A stretch of DNA of 64,000 nucleotides from Tethya wilhelma (Eukaryota; Porifera; Demospongiae; Tethyida; Tethyidae). Below the pieces are notes generated by a model that had not been told where the DNA came from, did no database searches, and worked only from the letters and a program-made list of their open reading frames with translations. How positions within the stretch are numbered: position 1 is the stretch's first letter; each line of letters opens with the position of its first letter. Below, in pieces: positions 1 to 10,909 of the stretch. Both the position numbers and the translations under genes were made by a program. The stretch spans positions 2,963,455 to 3,027,454 of the forward strand of contig CAXIPT010000004.1 in assembly GCA_964030475.1 (NCBI GenBank). Reading direction: 5' to 3'.

Positions 1-84
<84 letters not shown>
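1..84. repeat. (CA)n microsatellite at window edge
   Basis: About 42 uninterrupted CA units. It is followed at 85-130 by a short segment (GACTACCGTAACCCTCTGCA...) that also occurs at 53418-53460, where it forms the right end of an inverted-repeat element. The window therefore probably opens just inside a copy of that element. Confidence 0.95.
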
Positions 85-87
<3 letters not shown>

Positions 88-983
88 TACCGTAACCCTC
101 TGCACGTGCCATACACGTGCTGAGGCTCAATGATACATATTAAGTGGGAAAGCTCATAAAATGAGCAATGGTTCAGTCAGAAAAGGTCCTATGATGTTAA
201 TTTGTGTTTGTCTCATTTCTGAATCATCTTATACCATGAACTGCATCAGTGCAGCCCACGATCTATATATGCATGGCTGCAATTACTTTCAGAAATGTAT
301 GAACATTTTCCAAATTCCAAAGCAAAGCAAGCTATTTGTTGAAAGATCTCTTTAGCAATGGTGCAAATTGTAGCTTTCTATTTTACCGTCATAAAGTGAG
401 ATAGTAATTCCTGGAATTAGTTTCCAATCTCTGAAAAAAATACGACTGTACAGTAGAACCTTGATCATCCAAAGGTCTAATTTCAATGTCAATTAATATT
501 CATTGTTTCTCAAATTATCAATTGTTTAATGACAAACATACCCTGCTAGATTTTGTTTTTAATATTCAATTTATATTATCATACAGTAGATTGGGCACCA
601 ATCTTTTTGTAAGTTTAATTTTTGCCATTTCAACCGATTTGGTAGAGATCGCCTTATGTTTTAAATTTTGTCCATTTAACTTTAACTTTTGCCATGGACT
701 TAACATTTCTGGTAAATCTTAAATGCCAAAATTTCTGATCTAGGACAAAATGCTGGGCTGATTTTAGAAAGGGGTGGTTTTACTTTGGCTAATGGTAGCC
801 ATAAAGCAAAGCCAATGGCATTCTAGCTGGGAGCATTCCCCCCCCCCCCATGCAAAAAATTTGGGGATCTTGGGTGCTCTGAAGTGAATTATTTTTTGAG
901 ACATTCTTGGGTTACTTGCCAGCTCAGCAAAGGTGCACTCGTGTCATACCTCCTCTATGGTTTCACATGAACCCTCTTGACCC

Positions 984-1130
984 AGAGGAGGTTCGACACG
1001 GTTGACTTTTGCTTGACTTTTCGCAATTAAAGTCCTCCACGTCCTCCATACGTTCAATACATTATACGTACAAGTGGAGGAATTTAATTACAAAAGGTCA
1101 AGCAAAGGTCAACCGTGTCGAATCTCCTCT
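984..1130. mobile_element. Foldback element with GAGGAGGT ends
   Basis: The left arm AGAGGAGGTTCGACACGG (984 on) is mirrored with one mismatch by the right arm ending at 1130, around a short loop. The start GAGGAGGT plus the 'ACGACACG' motif recurs in inverted-repeat elements at 16177-16321, 28812-28964 and 33724-34127. This suggests one small non-autonomous family. It lies downstream of, or in a 3' intron of, the minus-strand ankyrin gene. Confidence 0.55.
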
Positions 1131-1239
1131 GCTCTTGACCCCTGCACGACCTCCACCCTCACCCCGCAATGTAGCTTAGATTATTTGTCGCAAAATCTTG
1201 CTAGCAAAGTGTACAGTTGCAAACATGCACTTTACTCAC

Positions 1240-4200
1240 CCTCTGAGCTGCTTGTTTGGCATCTGTGGCATACTTTTCCATCTTCTTCTTCAGCTCACGA
1301 GCTTTAAGGAGCTCTTCTTTCACTCTATCCAAAGGAAGATGATCTAATTTATCATCAGGGAGGTCCTTTAGAGTATGTATGTATGTACATATGTGTGTGC
1401 CTATTAATAATTAGCTACAAATAATTAGCTGCATCCCCAGGCTCCCCTTTGACCTTTCTGTGAGGGAAAGGTCAAAGGGGAGTCTACAGGGACAAGCGGC
1501 TAATAATACTTACAGTCTGCATATTATTCTTCACGCATAAAGAAATGTTGGTTATTGTTCGGTATAAAAAAAAATAACCAGAGTAGCCGTGTTTCACCAT
1601 CTCAATAATTTCAGTTTGAATCTTTATTATATGCTTGTTTTTGTACAGTCAATTATACTAACCAGTGTTGTTCTCAAAGTCAACTCTTGCACCCTTGTCT
1701 CAAGATTGACTACTTTTTCCTGTGCCTTATAAAGATCCTCTCTTAATCTAGCCTCAACTTCACTACCATGGTGATCACCATCTGCTGGAGTAGTACTAAT
1801 TGAAGGGATCATTGATAATATCCCCTCTGGTAGACTAGAGACACTTCTAGTGACTTGAGCTTCAAAATTTTGAGGTGAACCAGTCTCTGGTACAGGTTGG
1901 CGGGTAACCTCACCCAGCTTGTCAATAAATGGCTTCTACATATATGTATGTTGTGTGCACATGAAGATACTAATTAATATTGGCAAGATTTTTCTACTAC
2001 ATAATATCAAGAGTGTATTAAGGAGAGTACGCAACTACATACATGAAGTATTGCACACACGTTTTGACTGAATGACGTCACAATCCTTGTAAGTTAAAGG
2101 AACTGTGTCACTATATAAGCGGTGTTTTGTTACTATAAATGGGTTGTAAACAGAAACCTTACAGTATTAAGTGCGCATTACGCGAGCTACTTAGGCTTGT
2201 AATAACAGCTGACCACGTAGTACTATTACGCGAGTAAAAGCAAAATGCGCAATACACGGAGTAGTATGCAAACGTTCCCGGACGTGGTACCCGCGTATCA
2301 ACAAAAAACGTCGCAAAACGTCATTATTTTTATTTTTAGCAACAAAACACCGCTTATATAGTGACACAGTTCCTTTAAGTGGGTGTCAAATGTTAAAATG
2401 TTTGAATATCATCAAACTTGCTAGCTGGTATATGCACCTGCATTTGCTTTGATGATATTCACATTTGACACTCACTTAACTTACAAGGATTGTGATGTCA
2501 TTCAGTCAAAACGTGTGTGCAATACTTCATGTATGTAGTTGCGTACTCTCCTTAATACACTCTTGATAATATATATATATACAAATCTTAATTAAACATA
2601 AAGCAGAAATCACACCTGTATAAGTAACTTGAAATTTTTGACAAGTTTATGGATCAGTGGCAATGTACAAAAATTTTGAGTGACTAAGCAAAAAATTTTT
2701 GCAATACAATTTTTTAATAACTAGATGGAAACATCGAGCGGCGAGCCTGAGCAAACTGATCAGCATCAGCACTGCTACTAGGGTTGCTAGCTGGCTGCTC
2801 ACGGAGAGTCAAGCCTAGTCTTCTGGGATAGCAAAAAAAAAGTACTCTGCAAGCCTGGTGTGCTTGTTTAGCATTTGTTGCTATGTTCGACAAATATTTA
2901 TAAAGCAAAACTAAATCAAAGAACTCCCTCTGTAGTTTTTCTGTGCATCCACAGCTCATTTTATAACCAAGTTCACAGCTCAGCCCCTGGCTCTTTCAGT
3001 GTTCTTTTTGCCAGAATTCTTTGCTTCAGTTTCACAAAATTCTGATCCCATGTTATAAAGCAGGAACGGATTTGCTGAACCTCTGTAGTTTTTTTTGTGC
3101 GTTCACAGCTCATTTTATAGCCTAGTGCACAGCTCAGACTCTAGCAGCTAGCTAGCTGGCCTCGAGATTCGTTTCACAAAATTTCGATCCCACGTTGTCC
3201 TTTACGTGTAAATGGAAGTACTGTAAGTTTTGGTGCATATGCGCATGCGCACCTTGGGTATTTTAATTTTTTGCAGTTGTTCGTTCAATTTGAGTAGCTT
3301 CGGTTTGGTCAACGGTGTGACAGTTGCTCAATGTTTCGACGTTCCTATGGGGCTCGCTCAGGCTCACCCCAATAATTATTATTAGGTAAGTAAACCATCC
3401 ACTTAGAAGTATGAAAACATCTCAGAATCAGATACCTACTGCTATAGAACTTGCTTATAGAACATATACATAATATATATAATTATACATGTAAAAACAT
3501 TGTGACATACTGCAGCCTTGTGTTGGTAGTCCAGCTTGCTTTGCCTTTCTAAAATGGCTACAATCTCCTTGTTACCTTTGTCCTTTGCTATATCAAGAGC
3601 TGTCATGTTTGCCTAATAATACACATGACCATAAAATTTACAGTTTTAGCAACACTCATATTATTAGTAAGAAACATACTTCTTTATTTCGGATTGCCAT
3701 GTCGGCTCCCGCCAATGTCAATGCTCTCACAATATCAGAGTGTCCCAATTCCACAGCAAACATCAGTGCTGTCCAATTATTACACGTTTTTAGGTTCAAG
3801 AAAGGGTTCTTCTTTATGAAGAGATCAATAATGGCTTGGTGACCATGGCAACAAGCTTTCATCAAAGCAGTATAACCATTCTAGTATTACAAGTAGTAAA
3901 AAATTGCAAACATAAGCAGTGTAGGAATGGGCAGTGCTATAAAAGCACTGAAACAATGGAAGACTCAGAACTCTGGCCCATGACTACTCTATTTTCAGTT
4001 TCCTGAACATATACATGATGTCAGCCAGCTCATATTTCTGGTCAATAATAAGTATGAAATATCAGCAGGTAGGCAGGTAAAACTTATGATTGTGAGATTA
4101 TAAGACTTAGGCATAAAAAATGCAAGCAGTCATGTGCCGGAGTTCCTTGACTGGTCAAGTAGTCAACAGAAGAGAAGTAAAGGGGTTTTTTAGCCCATGC

Positions 4201-5413
4201 TCAAGAGGTCAAGACCAATTTTGGGTGGTCAAGATTTTTTGACTGCGGTTGTAAACGGTCCTATGGCAGGTATGCATGGTTGTGACCACCCCTTGTTTCA
4301 AAGCTGCCTAGATTTTGTTTGCTGACTTTTATTCGGCAAAAAGCGAGCATCAAAGAACACACTACAGATGAAATTAAGTTACTTTGTAGAGTTAGAGCTT
4401 GGCTCAATGCCTTTCATATCTCTGGAAATCGCGTTCAAGTCTGCAATTGCACTATTCTGGCTTCTGGCCAGTGCTCTCTCCAGAGTGCTCTAGGAAGTTT
4501 TGTGAGTTTTGTTGGTGTATACTGTTAGAAAACTGTTTGAGGGAGGCCTCTATGCATGTTTTCAGGCTTAGGTATTTTTCTCTAAGAGTTTAGAAGCATG
4601 AACACTTTGTACTGTGTCAATGGGACAGTTGGCCCATTCCTATTATATACATACTACTTATGATACCGTACATGTGATAATAGATCTATTGGGCTTATAT
4701 ATAATACAACCACAATAATATAAGGGATATTATTTGAATTCTCTCTTTGAATCACAATACTGTAGATCAGGAAATTTTTAACTGCATGCGGTAAACTATT
4801 TTGCATCTGATATTTTCATGTAGTTTAATTTTCACCATTGTAAATGCATGATTCAGTAAAGGTATTTAATTTTGTTGACAAAAATAAGCAATAAAAATTT
4901 CCCTATCTATATGTACAAGTCCCAGTTTGATATAACCTTACTAGGCTTGGGTTTAGTCAAAGGTGCGTTTTATATCACATTATTGCAGCAAACTTTTTGT
5001 ATTCTCAAGTATTTACTCAGAGCCTCCCTTTGAAGCTAAGGGTGGTATGTGTATTTAGTACTTGCACCCACGACTGTGGTCAAGATCTTGACCATCTAAA
5101 ATTTCTGTTTTGACTGTTGACCATTGCTAAAATTTGATCTTGACCATTACCGAACGGTAAAACTTCACGCTTGACTCCTCATTATGACATCATTGGTGAC
5201 AATCTTTACTGACTTTGATGGTCTGAATTTTCATTTTGATCACAGTCGTGGGTGCAAATACAGAGTGAATGGAAGTTACCACCCCTAGTTAAAATCATCA
5301 TTATAGTCTTACTAGGTCTTGTTTGTTCATGTGGGCTCCATTTTCTAGTAGGATATGACAGATATCAGTGTTGCCTTTCTTAGCATGGAACATTAGAGGT
5401 GTAGTACCATCCT

Positions 5414-5444
<31 letters not shown>

Positions 5445-8400
5445 ACATCACATAATTTACAAGCAGTCCATATGTGGGAAAATTCACTGCATACAAATTT
5501 CTGTGCACCAATTATTGCTGTATACATAATAATTTATAAAATTAATGTACCCCTTTCTCTTGGTTCACTGATGCGTTGGCTTTAATCAATTCTCTAGCTT
5601 CTTCAGGCGTCTTACACAGATACAGCTCACCATTCTGCAACACAGACCGTTTGGGTCACAACACACAATGTATAGTATAGTACCAAGTGCACAATTAGAG
5701 ATCACGGGAATAACGTTGATAGCTTAAAAAATGGCTGAGTCAATGATCGTTTTCTGCCTGATCAGCAATTTTTCTTCGTGTACTGTGTGCATACTTCCAT
5801 AAACTTTGCTGAATCAGCTGACTCCTTTTTTAAGCAACCAATATTATCCACGTGATATCTACCGTATAGCGGGTATTTTTCGGGGGGTAAAATTTTCGTG
5901 GTCTTTGAAAATTTCGCTGATTCGTGGAAACAATTTCGTGGTCACGTATACGGCACGTATGGATTAACCACACCCAGCCTCTATTCGTGGTAAATATTTC
6001 GTGGTTCGTCAGTTAACCACTAAAACCACAAAAATTTTACCCCACGAAAAATACCCGCTACAGTCAAACCTCCGAAGAAAGGACACTTTGGGACAGCGTC
6101 CTTTGTCCTTTCTTCGGAGGTTGTCCTCTTCTCGGAGGTTGTCTAATATTTGTCTTGTATACACCCCTACTGTGATTTAATTGTCTTCAAACTGTTCTAT
6201 GTGACTTCTTACTACAGTATTATGCAGTGAATCAAGGTTAAGTTTGTGATAGAGCTGTGGTCAGAATAAATGAATCGATTACTGATAATTATGCATACTG
6301 ACATGACAATTAGCTATTTATTCATTTGACTACCTACAATACTCATGAAGAGTAGTTTGATTTAAGTTAAAACACAACTTGATCCGTTGAGCCTCCAATT
6401 GACAAGGCTCACACACCATGTCCAAAAAAAAGTTATCTGGGACCGTGGCACTCACAGAGGCTTTAGTCATCTGGACTGCATGGTCTAGCACAAAAGTAGC
6501 TCAATTTTCTTTGACAAGGACTTACTACAGGCATTATTAAACTAAACTTTAACAGCATTTATATTCTATTATCTATGTTTAAACTTCAGCAACCATCAAG
6601 GACAGCTTGACAACTCAAGACTTGACAAGTAGCTGATGTTATAAAATTACTTTGTTATAGTGCATGCGTTTAATTAGATCAATTTTTGGGAGGAGCTGCT
6701 TGATGTAGGTGTGGTTTCCGGAGTGTCCGCTATTTGGAGGTAAAAACACGTTGAAAGAACGCTTTGGGACCAAAGAATGTGTCCGCTGTCCGGAGTTTAG
6801 AGGTGGTCGCTTCTCGGAGGTTGCTAATGTACTATAAGTATGGTATTTTCAATCCGTGACTAGAACTTTGTCCGCTCTAGGGAGTGTGTCCGCTTCTCGG
6901 ACTGTCCGCTCTGAGAGGTTTTACTGTATACGGTAATTGCACACTTGTGACCTTCTGGTATAGTACAACCGTGGATTAGTTTTAGTTATAAATGAATCCA
7001 TATGCAAGAATGGTATCTGCATGATAGAACTGCAATTATCTAAGCACAGTGCAATTTCAAGTGTTTGGAAAATAAGCAACAAAAATTATTGTTCTAACAG
7101 TAGGCACAATGGTTTTACTAGCTCTTTAGCATGTCAGTTTTTTCTTTGCTCAAACAAATTATGGTTACTGCATGCAATGATTATGTAAATGTCAAGCTTT
7201 GAAATAAAAAGGGCAGTTGATCTTCAAGTACACAATCAATTAAGAATTCGGAAAATCGAGGTTGCATTGCATTGCTTAACTACCTACATGTATGGTGGCC
7301 CAATTCTCTAGGTATGCAAAATCACACGAATGAGCATAGAAAAGCAATTTAAAATAGTTTTTCTACATATTATGTCATTCATGTGAGTTTACATACCATA
7401 TAGCGGGAAATTTTCGTGAGGGAAAATTTTTGCGAATTTCGCAGTTTGGCAACTTTCCGCGAAAATTTCCCCCCATGAAATTTGTAAGGTATGTGGTCGT
7501 CACGTATAGTTAGACGCAATCCACGAAAATTTTCCCCGCGAATTTTTATTCAAGATGAAAACGCAAAAATTTTACCCCACGAAAATTTCCTGCTATACGG
7601 TATGTCTTTCTTACCAATCAATATTAATTTTGTAATGAGAAGTTTAAAATCAAGTAGATACGCACGGACAGACGTTGTCAAACCTTTTTATCAAGCTTAG
7701 TTTCAGCCTCGGCAAGCATTTGTATGACTTCAACATGACCACCTTTTACAGCTTCTCTCATTGCAGTGGTACAATCCTAAATATAATAATTGTTTACAAC
7801 AACAACAAAAAATTAATAACTCATGAAAATGATTTCTCTATGAATTGTATTAATCATAAAAATATTCATGAGTAAATAAGAGTATGAAACTGTTTACAAT
7901 ACTTTTTATTATAATTATTGACAATGCACATGACCTGCACATGGACATAGGATAATATTGTGAAAGTAAAATTAATATTGTACTTTTTTTCCCACTGAAA
8001 TACTAAAGTAACTGTGTCAATACATAGTCAATTGGAAGTTACTAATAATAGAAAACGTGACGTTTCGTGACATTTTTTGTATATTAGTGGACCTGGAAAT
8101 AATTATGCATTTGTTATAACTGTGTAATAGTAACTATGTGGTCAGGTCTTATTCCCAGTATGGTACAATGTATATACACAATATTACAACTGTAGTAGCT
8201 CACATAAACACAGGTAACATTTCTGGTCATGTTTGATACTTTAGCAACTTCTTGTCCACTATCAAAGTAACACAGTGCCTTTTAAACTTGTGTACTGCCA
8301 TTATGGTGGAAACAATGTATTCTTGTATCACAGACACATACACACACGCTTGACCATATGCACATTGTTCTTAATCACAATTGTGCATGCACACACATAC

Positions 8401-8767
8401 ACAACCTTACTCTATATCCTTTCAGTGCAACGGATGCGTTGTTCTCTAGTAAACATTGCACCACATCTTTCTGCCCTTTCGAAGCTGCCAGCATTAATGG
8501 TGTCCAGCCATCCTGTGTGGTATTATGTGATACATTACAATTCTGTACAACAGCTAGAACTAACTACAGTGAGTAACTTGTAATCTATTGTGTGCCAATC
8601 GCTTTTGAAAACATAACTATATACCCTTTGGTGGACTAGAATTACCAGCTATGTAACTAACTGGAGGACTAAGAATAGAATATGCATATTGAAACAAAAA
8701 CGTAGAAAATACAATAATAAACGTATAATATGTGCAAGCAAAGCAAAAATAATGAATTGTACACACA

Positions 8768-8820
<53 letters not shown>

Positions 8821-9054
8821 ACACACACACACACACACACACACCGTATCTTGAATATTAGGGTCAGCACCACGATGAAGCTCTAACAAATGCTGCACAA
8901 TGATTGAGAACCCACTCCTAGCCGGACCCATCAGGATGCTGTCACCATGGCGATCCTCGCCTTCAATCTTAGCTGCATACTTGGGTGCTGTTAGTAGCTT
9001 AAGAATTTCATAGTTTCCGTTTTTAGCAGCTAAAAATGAAGCACTTCTACCATC
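1240..9054 (-). CDS. Ankyrin-repeat / coiled-coil protein (partial, both ends open)
   Basis: Minus-strand exons: 8845-9054, 8411-8512, 7684-7776, 5551-5634, 5313-5411, 3680-3880, 3511-3612, 1663-1935, 1240-1365. Every exon is a multiple of three and starts in phase 0, so all join in frame (430 codons). The first seven encode ankyrin repeats, roughly one or two per exon, with the usual 'G.TPLM.A...G...V..LL..GA' pattern (DGWTPLMLAASKG, NNWTALMFAVELGHSDIV). The unit at 5551-5634 is degenerate. The last two exons carry a Ser/Pro-rich stretch and then charged helices (EEARL-like, ELLKARELKKKMEKY) that look like coiled coil. No start codon is seen. The 5' end is probably lost at the N at 9362, and the 3' end may lie left of the window. 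Ankyrin repeats bind proteins; the specific partner is unknown. Confidence 0.8.
2004..2567. mobile_element. Foldback element split by a TTAA insertion
   Basis: Arms beginning TATCAAGAGTGTATTAAG (2004 on) and ending at about 2567 are inverted copies over more than 90 bp, continuing inward with CCTTGTAAGTTAAGTG. The left arm is interrupted by a second element at 2098-2374. The host of both is an intron of the ankyrin gene, between exons 3511-3612 and 1663-1935. Confidence 0.8.
2098..2374. mobile_element. 277 bp MITE with TTAA target duplication
   Basis: Terminal inverted repeats begin AGGAACTGTGTCACTATATA and end with the mirror sequence, extending through AAGCGGTGTTTTGTT (about 35 bp). TTAA flanks both sides (2094-2097 and 2375-2378). 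The target TTAA is typical of piggyBac-type transposases, so this is probably a non-autonomous piggyBac relative. It has no coding capacity. Confidence 0.8.
3926..4643. mobile_element. Possible inverted-repeat element, TAGGAATGGGC ends
   Basis: TAGGAATGGGC at 3926 is mirrored by GCCCATTCCTA at about 4632-4642. The motif recurs at 20942. The interior contains no convincing coding sequence. The repeat arms are short (11 bp), so this could be coincidence. It sits in an ankyrin-gene intron. Confidence 0.35.
5040..5287. mobile_element. Inverted-repeat element (GCACCCACGACTGTG arms)
   Basis: The segment GCACCCACGACTGTGGTCAA (about 5065) is mirrored by a copy ending at about 5260, and GGTGGTA/TTACCACC lie at the outer ends. 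It is rich in 'TTGACC' motifs. A related organisation with GTGGTCACAACCATACCC arms occurs at 16360-16676 and, in part, at 4195-4290. Confidence 0.5.
5860..6935. mobile_element. MITE 'TAGCGGG' family, interrupted by a second element
   Basis: The left end TACCGTATAGCGGGTATTTT (5860 on) and the right end ...AATACCCGCTA (to 6060) form terminal repeats. The missing last bases of the right end, TACGGTA, appear only after the inner element, at 6929-6935. The outer element is therefore about 200 bp, split by the insertion at 6061-6926. Other members lie at 7394, 18331, 27274 and 57330. Confidence 0.75.
6061..6926. mobile_element. Inverted-repeat DNA element, CAGTCAAACCTC ends, TA target
   Basis: The left end CAGTCAAACCTCCGAAG and the right end CTGAGAGGTTTTACTG mirror one another imperfectly, and TA flanks each side (6059-6060, 6927-6928). 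The interior has repeated 'TTCTCGGAGGTTGTC'-type motifs and no sizeable open frame. The TA target suggests mobilisation by a Tc1/mariner-like or similar transposase (inference). Confidence 0.7.
7394..7603. mobile_element. MITE, 'TAGCGGG' family
   Basis: The ends ATACCATATAGCGGGAAATT and ...AATTTCCTGCTATACGGTAT are mirror images apart from a few changes. The interior is built of CGCGAAAATTTTCCCC-like segments. It lies in the ankyrin-gene intron between exons 7684-7776 and 5551-5634. Confidence 0.8.
8760..8844. repeat. (CA)n microsatellite forming a 5' splice site
   Basis: A CA tract of about 80 bp with two interruptions. On the minus strand it reads GTGTGTGT and begins immediately after the exon ending ACG at 8845, so the repeat itself supplies the GT donor of this ankyrin-gene intron. 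Confidence 0.85.
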
Positions 9055-9227
9055 CTAGGTTTAAACAACAACATATACCCACATGACTGTGTATTTCTCC
9101 AAAACCAAATATATTTTTATATATCATCATAATATTATATTTATTACAGAAGCTTTAGGTAACTAATTTAGTAAGAAAATGATCTTTGTAAAACTATCAG
9201 CAACTCTTGTACTTATAAGGTATCCTT

Positions 9228-9327
9228 AAGGCCAACATACACTGTTCAACTTTTTTGTTCAACATGTTGAATACAACATGTTGAACAAAATGTTGTATGA
9301 AATGTTGAACAGTGTATGTTGGCCTTT
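9228..9327. mobile_element. Near-perfect palindrome (about 100 bp)
   Basis: AAGGCCAACATACACTGTTC at the left is mirrored by a right arm ending GTATGTTGGCCTTTA. The centre is itself a palindrome around ACATGTTGAA. It is TA-flanked, consistent with a minimal foldback MITE. It lies just 5' of the ankyrin gene's most upstream visible exon. Confidence 0.65.
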
Positions 9328-9361
9328 AGTCTCACATTACCACTCCCACCCTATGATTGCT

Positions 9362-9362
9362 N
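9362..9362. other. Single N: probable contig junction
   Basis: One ambiguous base directly before a CA tract. The ankyrin gene (minus, leftward) lacks its 5' end on one side, and the UBE2K-like gene (plus, rightward) lacks its first four exons on the other. An unknown length of sequence holding both 5' ends has probably been lost here. Confidence 0.6.
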
Positions 9363-9399
9363 AACACACACACACACACACACACGCACACACACACAG

Positions 9400-10346
9400 G
9401 GCCGCTGCCATGACTCTAAGAACAGTTCTCCTCTCAATACAAGCACTATTACAGGTAAAAGAATCTTTGCTATTAATCTCACGTGGCTTCCATAGTCTAT
9501 GCAGAGGAGATTGGACACATGTAATAGTTACATCAAAAAAGCAAGTTTAAATAGTCCGACAATTGAAGACAGGCCATGGCAAGCTATTTCGTGCATTGCT
9601 GTGGCAAAATGAGCAAAAACAGTTATTTAGGAATGCTATGGAGATCCAAAGGTGTAGCATACAGTCAAAAGTCAAAATGACAACTTTTTGCTACGTAATT
9701 ATGTTCACATTCTGAGCAGAATACCAAGTTGAGTGGTTTTCTGCAGCTCTGCACATTGAGAAAGCTGCTGCTCTGGATAGACCTTGGACAGCAAAGGTTA
9801 GACAGTGGCTGAACACAATAAAGTTAAACAGAAAGTCAAAAAAAATTTTTGCAACCAGAAAATAGAAGTGGTAGAGCTGCATGAGAAGATACGTGCTCAT
9901 CCTTGAGGATATTATCTACTTGCAAATTGAAGTGATCGAAAACAACCATAGTAACATTCGATAGATCGGCACATGATGCATGTCCAACCTCCTCTGATAG
10001 TCTATGTATGGATTTAAGTGTCACATGATTATCACATGACTCTCTACAGGCAGCTGAACCTGATGACCCCCAGGATGCAGTAGTTGCTGGACAGTACAAA
10101 GAGAACCCTGACCTTTATAGAAAAACAGCCAATCATTGGGCACAGATATATGCAGGGGGTAAGTGGTGGGTGTGGTCTATACGTGATGTAATGGTGGATA
10201 TGGTCATTGCTATGGTGTAATTTTTTTCCTCTGCAGCTCCTAAGACTGGCAAGATTGATACTAGTGAATTTGATGAGAAGTTACAGACACTTATGTCAAT
10301 GGGAATATCTGAGGTAATTGTTATGACAATGACGATTGTTATTGTT

Positions 10347-10407
<61 letters not shown>

Positions 10408-10488
10408 AACACACAGCAAGATGCTAGGACAGCATTATCAACATTTTCTTGGAATGTAGAGAGAGCAGTAGAGAGTATTTTTAGCTAA
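9400..10488 (+). CDS. Second UBE2K-like gene, last four exons only
   Basis: Exons 9400-9454, 10050-10158, 10237-10313 and 10417-10488 (TAA) match exons 5-8 of the complete UBE2K gene at 33594-34616 in length, phase and almost every codon. The only amino-acid change I see is Gly to Glu in 'EFDxKLQ'. They encode the end of the E2 fold (MTLRTVLLSIQALLQ) and the C-terminal UBA domain (LMSMGISEQDARTAL...). The catalytic-cysteine exon and everything before it are absent, because the sequence begins directly after the N at 9362. This is either a paralogue whose 5' half is lost in the assembly gap or a true 3' fragment. The 3' flank after the stop is unlike the other copy, which argues against a simple allelic duplicate. 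Confidence 0.75.
10352..10405. repeat. (CT)n microsatellite in the last UBE2K-like intron
   Basis: About 27 CT units directly upstream of the CCAAACACACAG acceptor at 10416, where they serve as the polypyrimidine tract. The equivalent intron in the complete gene (34464-34544) has only a short CT run and CA repeats. Confidence 0.9.
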
Positions 10489-10909
10489 CAAAATTAATAA
10501 TGTAGTGTTATTGTATGTTACTAACAGTTTTTGCTTCTGTTTTTTAGTTTCTATAATTGTATTATACAAATAATGCTTATAATAATAATTATTATTAATA
10601 AGTGTTGTTAATTATTCATGCAAGTGGTGTGCATAATTATGCAGGTGTACCTGTGTTAATCATATCATTAAAATAATATACAAGTATAATAATGTAATGA
10701 GACATGCAATGTAGGATACATAAAGTGATGTCCAGCCAGAGTATAGCAATACATAAGAATATTTAATGCTGAAATAATTATATAGTGCCTTTATAAGTTA
10801 TATCTGCATAGGATTACTGTGCATGTGTGATGTGAATCAACCTAGCTATATACTTTATTGACTGCATTATAGGCTGAAAAATGAACTTTATATACAGGCT
10901 TCGAATTCA
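10489..10909. other. Intergenic, convergent 3' ends
   Basis: AT-rich sequence between the stop of the UBE2K-like gene (plus) and the stop of the ankyrin/death gene (minus). I see no further gene. It must contain both 3' UTRs. Confidence 0.7.

Noticed and set aside
2714..2959. 81-codon minus frame with 'NAKQAHQACR' resembling the coiled-coil exon at 1240-1365
   Set aside because: The similarity (YATDAKQAAQR) is short, no clean splice sites were found, and the flank contains a decayed local duplication (2940-3190). It may be a dead exon copy, but support is too weak.
8617..8931. Frames of 65-104 codons made of CVCVCV or THTHTH
   Set aside because: They are translations of CA/GT microsatellites plus flanks; the real coding content here is the ankyrin exon at 8845-9054 on the minus strand.
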